Assembly (NCBI RefSeq): GCF_025847235.1
Contig: NZ_JAOZEW010000003.1
Coordinates: 274,910-338,909, forward strand
DNA length: 64,000 nt
Reading direction: 5' to 3'
From: Flavobacterium shii
Lineage (GTDB): Bacteria; Bacteroidota; Bacteroidia; Flavobacteriales; Flavobacteriaceae
Shown here one piece after another: positions 60,957 through 64,000 of this stretch (position 1 is the first letter of the stretch; the number at the start of each line of letters is the position of its first letter). The translations under genes were made by a program, and so were the position numbers. A model generated the notes under the pieces. The model was not told where the DNA came from. It saw only the letters and a program-made list of their open reading frames with translations, and ran no database searches.

Positions 60957-61291
60957 ATATTCGAAATCTAAAAAAAATTATTTTGCAAAGTTAACCCATA
61001 ATTGCAGATAATAACTATTGTTTCTATTAGTTTATGCAATCGAATGGTAGATAAAAGTTATTGGTATGTTTATTCTTAATTTGAATCTAGAAGATATAGC
61101 ACTTTATAAAAGAATTATTGATTCAATCAAATTTTTAAAATTTATTTCATAATTCGCAATAAAAAAGCTATACATTAGTCTTACAATAAAATCATTTTTA
61201 TAATATAAAAGGAACTAACTTTTAAACTATATAATTCATATTATAGATTATATATACAAATAAACACCTTAAATTAACAAAAAAAAGAAAT
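60957..61291. other. 335-bp A+T-rich gap
   Basis: The region holds the mnmA promoter box at 60986-60993. A 28-codon frame at 61066-61152 (MFILNLNLEDIALYKRIIDS...) is open but has no support beyond the frame. Nothing else was seen. Confidence 0.5.
60986..60993 (-). promoter_or_regulatory. -7 promoter box TAACTTTG of mnmA
   Basis: This is an exact TAnnTTTG match on the minus strand, 30 bp before the ATG at 60956. Confidence 0.5.
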
Positions 61292-61891
61292 ATGACCCCT
61301 GAAGAAATTGAAAAAATATTAAGAAAAGTAATTGAAAATGAAACAGAATATTATTGGTTTTATATTTTATTAGCTATATTATTCTGTTTAACCACAACTT
61401 CCCTTATACAATTTTTAATGGAAAAAGGAAAAAACTATGCCACTAAACAAGACATTACAAACATTACACAAAAAATTGAAGATGTAAAAGCAAAAATTCA
61501 AAATCAGCAAGAAGTTGAAAAACAAAAAAGACAATTAAAATATGATGCAATACTATTGTCATTAACCATAATGGATGCAAACTTATCACATATTTTAATT
61601 CCTTCTGAAGGTCAAAAAATAAAAAAACAGTATGCATCAACAGAAGATGCCAGAAAATGCCATAATAATCTAATTTTAACTTGCGAAAATGTCGAAATTT
61701 TAGAGATGTTTTCATTAATTATGTTTGGACCAAAAGACCAGAATGCACAAAAAACTCCTGCTACAGATCTTTTAAATAGCTATCGCAATTTAGTTAGGAA
61801 AGAATTAGGATTTGGAACTGAAATACCACTTGATAGGGATAGAGCATGGTTTGGATATGGAAACTTCGAAAAAAAAGATACAAACACTTAA
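61292..61891 (+). CDS. membrane-anchored hypothetical protein with coiled coil
   Basis: This 199-residue protein has one membrane helix near the N-terminus (YYWFYILLAILFCLTTTSLI, about 19-40). KGKNYATKQDITNITQKIED then starts a coiled coil running to about residue 75. This KGKNxATKxDIxxIT junction occurs in many bacterial hypothetical proteins, often of phage or accessory origin, and is the only recognisable part. The rest (helix-rich, PSEGQKIKKQYASTEDARKC, then HNNLILTCENVEILEMFSLI) is unassigned. It stands alone between A+T-rich gaps, so it may be an accessory gene. Confidence 0.7.
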   Translation: MTPEEIEKILRKVIENETEYYWFYILLAILFCLTTTSLIQFLMEKGKNYATKQDITNITQKIEDVKAKIQNQQEVEKQKRQLKYDAILLSLTIMDANLSHILIPSEGQKIKKQYASTEDARKCHNNLILTCENVEILEMFSLIMFGPKDQNAQKTPATDLLNSYRNLVRKELGFGTEIPLDRDRAWFGYGNFEKKDTNT

Positions 61892-62059
61892 AACTTATTT
61901 GAATAGATTGCTATTTTAGTGAAATTATTATAAATAATAAAATTTTCAGTTAGTAGTAAACACTCAATTTAAAAATACCTCAAGCAACTTAAACCTAAAA
62001 ACAAAGTACATAAAATCTATTGCAATTTTTTATTACATTTAATACTCAAACTAATTGCT

Positions 62060-63940
62060 ATGAAAAAGTGTATTTATACCATTCTCTGCTTTGCAATAAT
62101 TACCACTTTTTATGCTCAAAGTTATGTTTCAAATTTGCCAAATTATGAAGCATACAAAGCATTTAGAGGAAAAACGCTATCTGATAAATTCTCGAATATC
62201 GAATCGGTTAAAATCATTTATGATCTTAAAAGCAAGAAGATATATTATTTCAATAGCACATTAATTAAACTCCATTATGATTTTGTTGTTGATTATTTGG
62301 GCTATAGTAAAGAATTAGAAATCTTTAACCGTGATAATTATAGCAATACCGACAAAAATAGGAACTATTTACTTGGAAATCTTAACCATATAAAAGGAAC
62401 TGAAAAATGGATTTTTGAATTGGCGGCTTCGGATCATATGCCAATCCCTCTGATTGAGCAATTTTACGACCTCATTACCAAAACTAGTTTTATTAGGAAA
62501 AATCTAAAATTCTATCTCAATAACCGAGAAAATATTGACTTATACGAGTTAGGAAAGTTTAAAATTCCTTGTGTAAAATCCGATTATATCTTTAACGAAC
62601 TTAAATACCAAGAAGTTGTTTCGGGAAAGAATATTGGTATTCTAAAAATGTATCGAACTAAAGATTTAGAAAAGACGAAACCCAGCAAAGACGAGATTAT
62701 TATTCTAGACGGAACGCCAGAAATCTTACCAAATGTAAGAGGTATTATTGTAAATGAATTACAAACTCCCTTAAGTCATTTGGTCATTTTGGGCAAAAAT
62801 AGAAAGATTCCGATTATGGCTTATACCAATGTTTTAAACGACAACAAAATAAAAAGTTTAGTTGGTAAAAAAGTAGAATTAAAAATTGCAATAGATACCT
62901 TTTACATTAGTGAAACTACCAAAAAAATTGCCGAAAAATCAATCACTAAAAAGAAAAAACTAGTCGTAGATAATTCGGTTACGGAACTAATTGATTTATC
63001 TACTATCCCAAAAAATGGTGTGACTTACATTGGCGCGAAAGCACAAAATCTGGCGTATTTAATTGCTATTGCAAAAGAAACTCCTTTTAAAACCCCTGAA
63101 AATGCCAATGCTATTCCATTTTATTATTACACAAAACACATTCAGAACAAAAGTATTTCACCATTAATAAAAGAGCTTTTAGATTATCCGCACAAAGATT
63201 CTGCGCAATGGGTAAACAATCAATTAAAAAAGATTCGAACTGCAATAAAAAAAGAACCAATCGACAAGTTATTGATATCTAAACTAAATGAGAGATTAGG
63301 AAAACAAACCGATTTTAAGAATTTCAGATTCCGTTCTTCTACTAATGCCGAAGATATAGCTGGATTTAATGGTGCTGGCTTATACGAATCGAAAACTGGG
63401 ATTTTAGGCGATACTATTAAAACATTCGAAAAAGCAATTAAACAAGTTTGGGCAAGCGTATGGAACGAAAGTTCCTATTGGGAGCGTGAACTCTTTGGTA
63501 TCGACCAACAAAATATTGCGATGGGAGTTCTCGTTCATCGTTCGTTTCCAGATGAATTGGCAAATGGCGTTATAATTACGAAGAACATTTTTAGAGAAAG
63601 TCTCCCGGGAATTACAGTAAATATCCAGAAAGGAGAAAATTCGGTTGTAAAACCAGAAAAAGGCGAAGTTTGCGAACAATTTGTAGTTTATAATTTCACT
63701 TTCGATGAATCCAAAGATGTCGATTTTGATGTTGACTTTACTTCTAATTCAAATTTAAACGACAATAAACCATTGTTAACAAAAAAGGAAATCAACAACC
63801 TGTATCTGGTCAGTAAGAAAATAGAAAGTAAAATGTCCCGTTATTGGAAAAACTCAAGTAGCGCCATCGACATGGAATTTAAGATCGTAAACCAAAGTAG
63901 GGATTTATATATAAAACAAGTCCGTCCTTTTAATGATTAG
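62060..63940 (+). CDS. secreted PEP/pyruvate-binding-domain protein with swivel His domain before ATP-grasp
   Basis: This is a 626-residue protein with signal peptide (YTILCFAIITTFYAQ), a roughly 180-residue N-terminal region of unknown fold, a PEP-utilising-type mobile domain at about 210-290 with TPLSHLVILGKNRKIP (candidate phospho-His240), and a PPDK N-terminal ATP-grasp domain at about 320-626. The latter has FRFRSSTNAEDIAGFNGAGL (Arg425 of RSSTNAED) and the closing DLYIKQVRPF. No PEP-binding barrel is present. The order His domain then ATP-grasp is that of glucan water dikinases, not PPDK or PEP synthase. A dikinase-like protein outside the cytosol would lack ATP, so its role is unclear. 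Confidence 0.82.
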   Translation: MKKCIYTILCFAIITTFYAQSYVSNLPNYEAYKAFRGKTLSDKFSNIESVKIIYDLKSKKIYYFNSTLIKLHYDFVVDYLGYSKELEIFNRDNYSNTDKNRNYLLGNLNHIKGTEKWIFELAASDHMPIPLIEQFYDLITKTSFIRKNLKFYLNNRENIDLYELGKFKIPCVKSDYIFNELKYQEVVSGKNIGILKMYRTKDLEKTKPSKDEIIILDGTPEILPNVRGIIVNELQTPLSHLVILGKNRKIPIMAYTNVLNDNKIKSLVGKKVELKIAIDTFYISETTKKIAEKSITKKKKLVVDNSVTELIDLSTIPKNGVTYIGAKAQNLAYLIAIAKETPFKTPENANAIPFYYYTKHIQNKSISPLIKELLDYPHKDSAQWVNNQLKKIRTAIKKEPIDKLLISKLNERLGKQTDFKNFRFRSSTNAEDIAGFNGAGLYESKTGILGDTIKTFEKAIKQVWASVWNESSYWERELFGIDQQNIAMGVLVHRSFPDELANGVIITKNIFRESLPGITVNIQKGENSVVKPEKGEVCEQFVVYNFTFDESKDVDFDVDFTSNSNLNDNKPLLTKKEINNLYLVSKKIESKMSRYWKNSSSAIDMEFKIVNQSRDLYIKQVRPFND

Positions 63941-64000
63941 CTTTCACCATTTTTTTACCATTAAGAGATTAAGAGAAATTAAGCTAAGTTTTAAAAATCA

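Noticed and set aside
61066..61152. 28-codon frame MFILNLNLEDIALYK...
   Set aside because: It has no conservation evidence and lies in an A+T-rich gap where such frames arise by chance.
1..64000. tRNA, rRNA, CRISPR arrays, transposases, prophage genes
   Set aside because: I looked for CCA-ended cloverleaf regions, regularly spaced direct repeats and transposase or integrase motifs and saw none.

Overview
The window looks like a chromosomal segment of a Flavobacteriaceae member, most likely Flavobacterium. It is A+T-rich. Many genes are preceded by the Bacteroidota -7 promoter box TAnnTTTG. It also carries a SusC/SusD pair, a type IX secretion C-terminal sorting domain, lipoproteins with an early Cys, and families largely confined to this phylum (DUF4834, DUF3810, YfhO, the 486-residue protein at 3353). 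No tRNA, rRNA, CRISPR array, insertion sequence or phage gene was seen. Genus assignment is inference.

Layout. 1-6580: end of an esterase, a cysteine hydrolase, small envelope proteins, a PhnP-like metallo-hydrolase, a conserved unknown, the peroxiredoxin Bcp and an endonuclease III. 6646-7424: an ECF sigma factor with a 47-codon gene behind it. 7729-19414: a polysaccharide utilisation locus on the minus strand, read in the order propeller/LuxR regulator, SusC, SusD, glycan-binding lipoprotein, lipoprotein GH16, secreted GH16. Both GH16 enzymes carry the laminarinase-type ExDxxE motif, so the substrate is probably a beta-1,3-glucan. 19623-34842: UvrA, an MscS channel, a flippase / glycosyltransferase / YfhO group that suggests surface-polysaccharide work, an outer-membrane protein, a GNAT-like protein and an alpha-oxoamine synthase (sphingolipid or sulfonolipid first step).

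35139-41734 is a nitrite/nitric oxide module. nirK (copper nitrite reductase fused to cytochrome c), nirV and an SCO copper chaperone are on the plus strand. Facing them on the minus strand are an Rrf2-family Fe-S regulator with azurin, the repair protein Ric and a heme-copper-oxidase-like membrane protein. A shared 20-bp near-palindrome, AAAAGAC-N6-GTCTTTT or variants, overlaps the -7 promoter region of nirK, ric and the regulator gene, with a weaker match before the oxidase-like gene. I read this as the regulator's own operator and regulon; it is the most interesting system here.

41939-63940: a NYN/OST-HTH protein, an FMN glutamate-synthase-like protein, RdgB, a DEAD-box helicase with a repeat tail, DUF389, a 36-residue basic protein, PepD, a DUF3810 protein with HExxH, a second ECF sigma factor with a membrane partner, a PlsC-like acyltransferase, a Nudix hydrolase, DUF4268, a minus-strand run of mnmA, T9SS subtilase, nitronate monooxygenase-like and a small secreted protein, then an unknown membrane protein and a secreted protein that joins a phospho-His-type swivel domain to a PPDK-type ATP-grasp domain.

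Several intergenic gaps hold G+C-richer, degenerate sequences that resemble dispersed repeats of flavobacterial genomes. Strong intrinsic terminators are common, many of them bidirectional between convergent genes. Three minus-strand genes (2493, 26239, 27847) appear to start with TTG.
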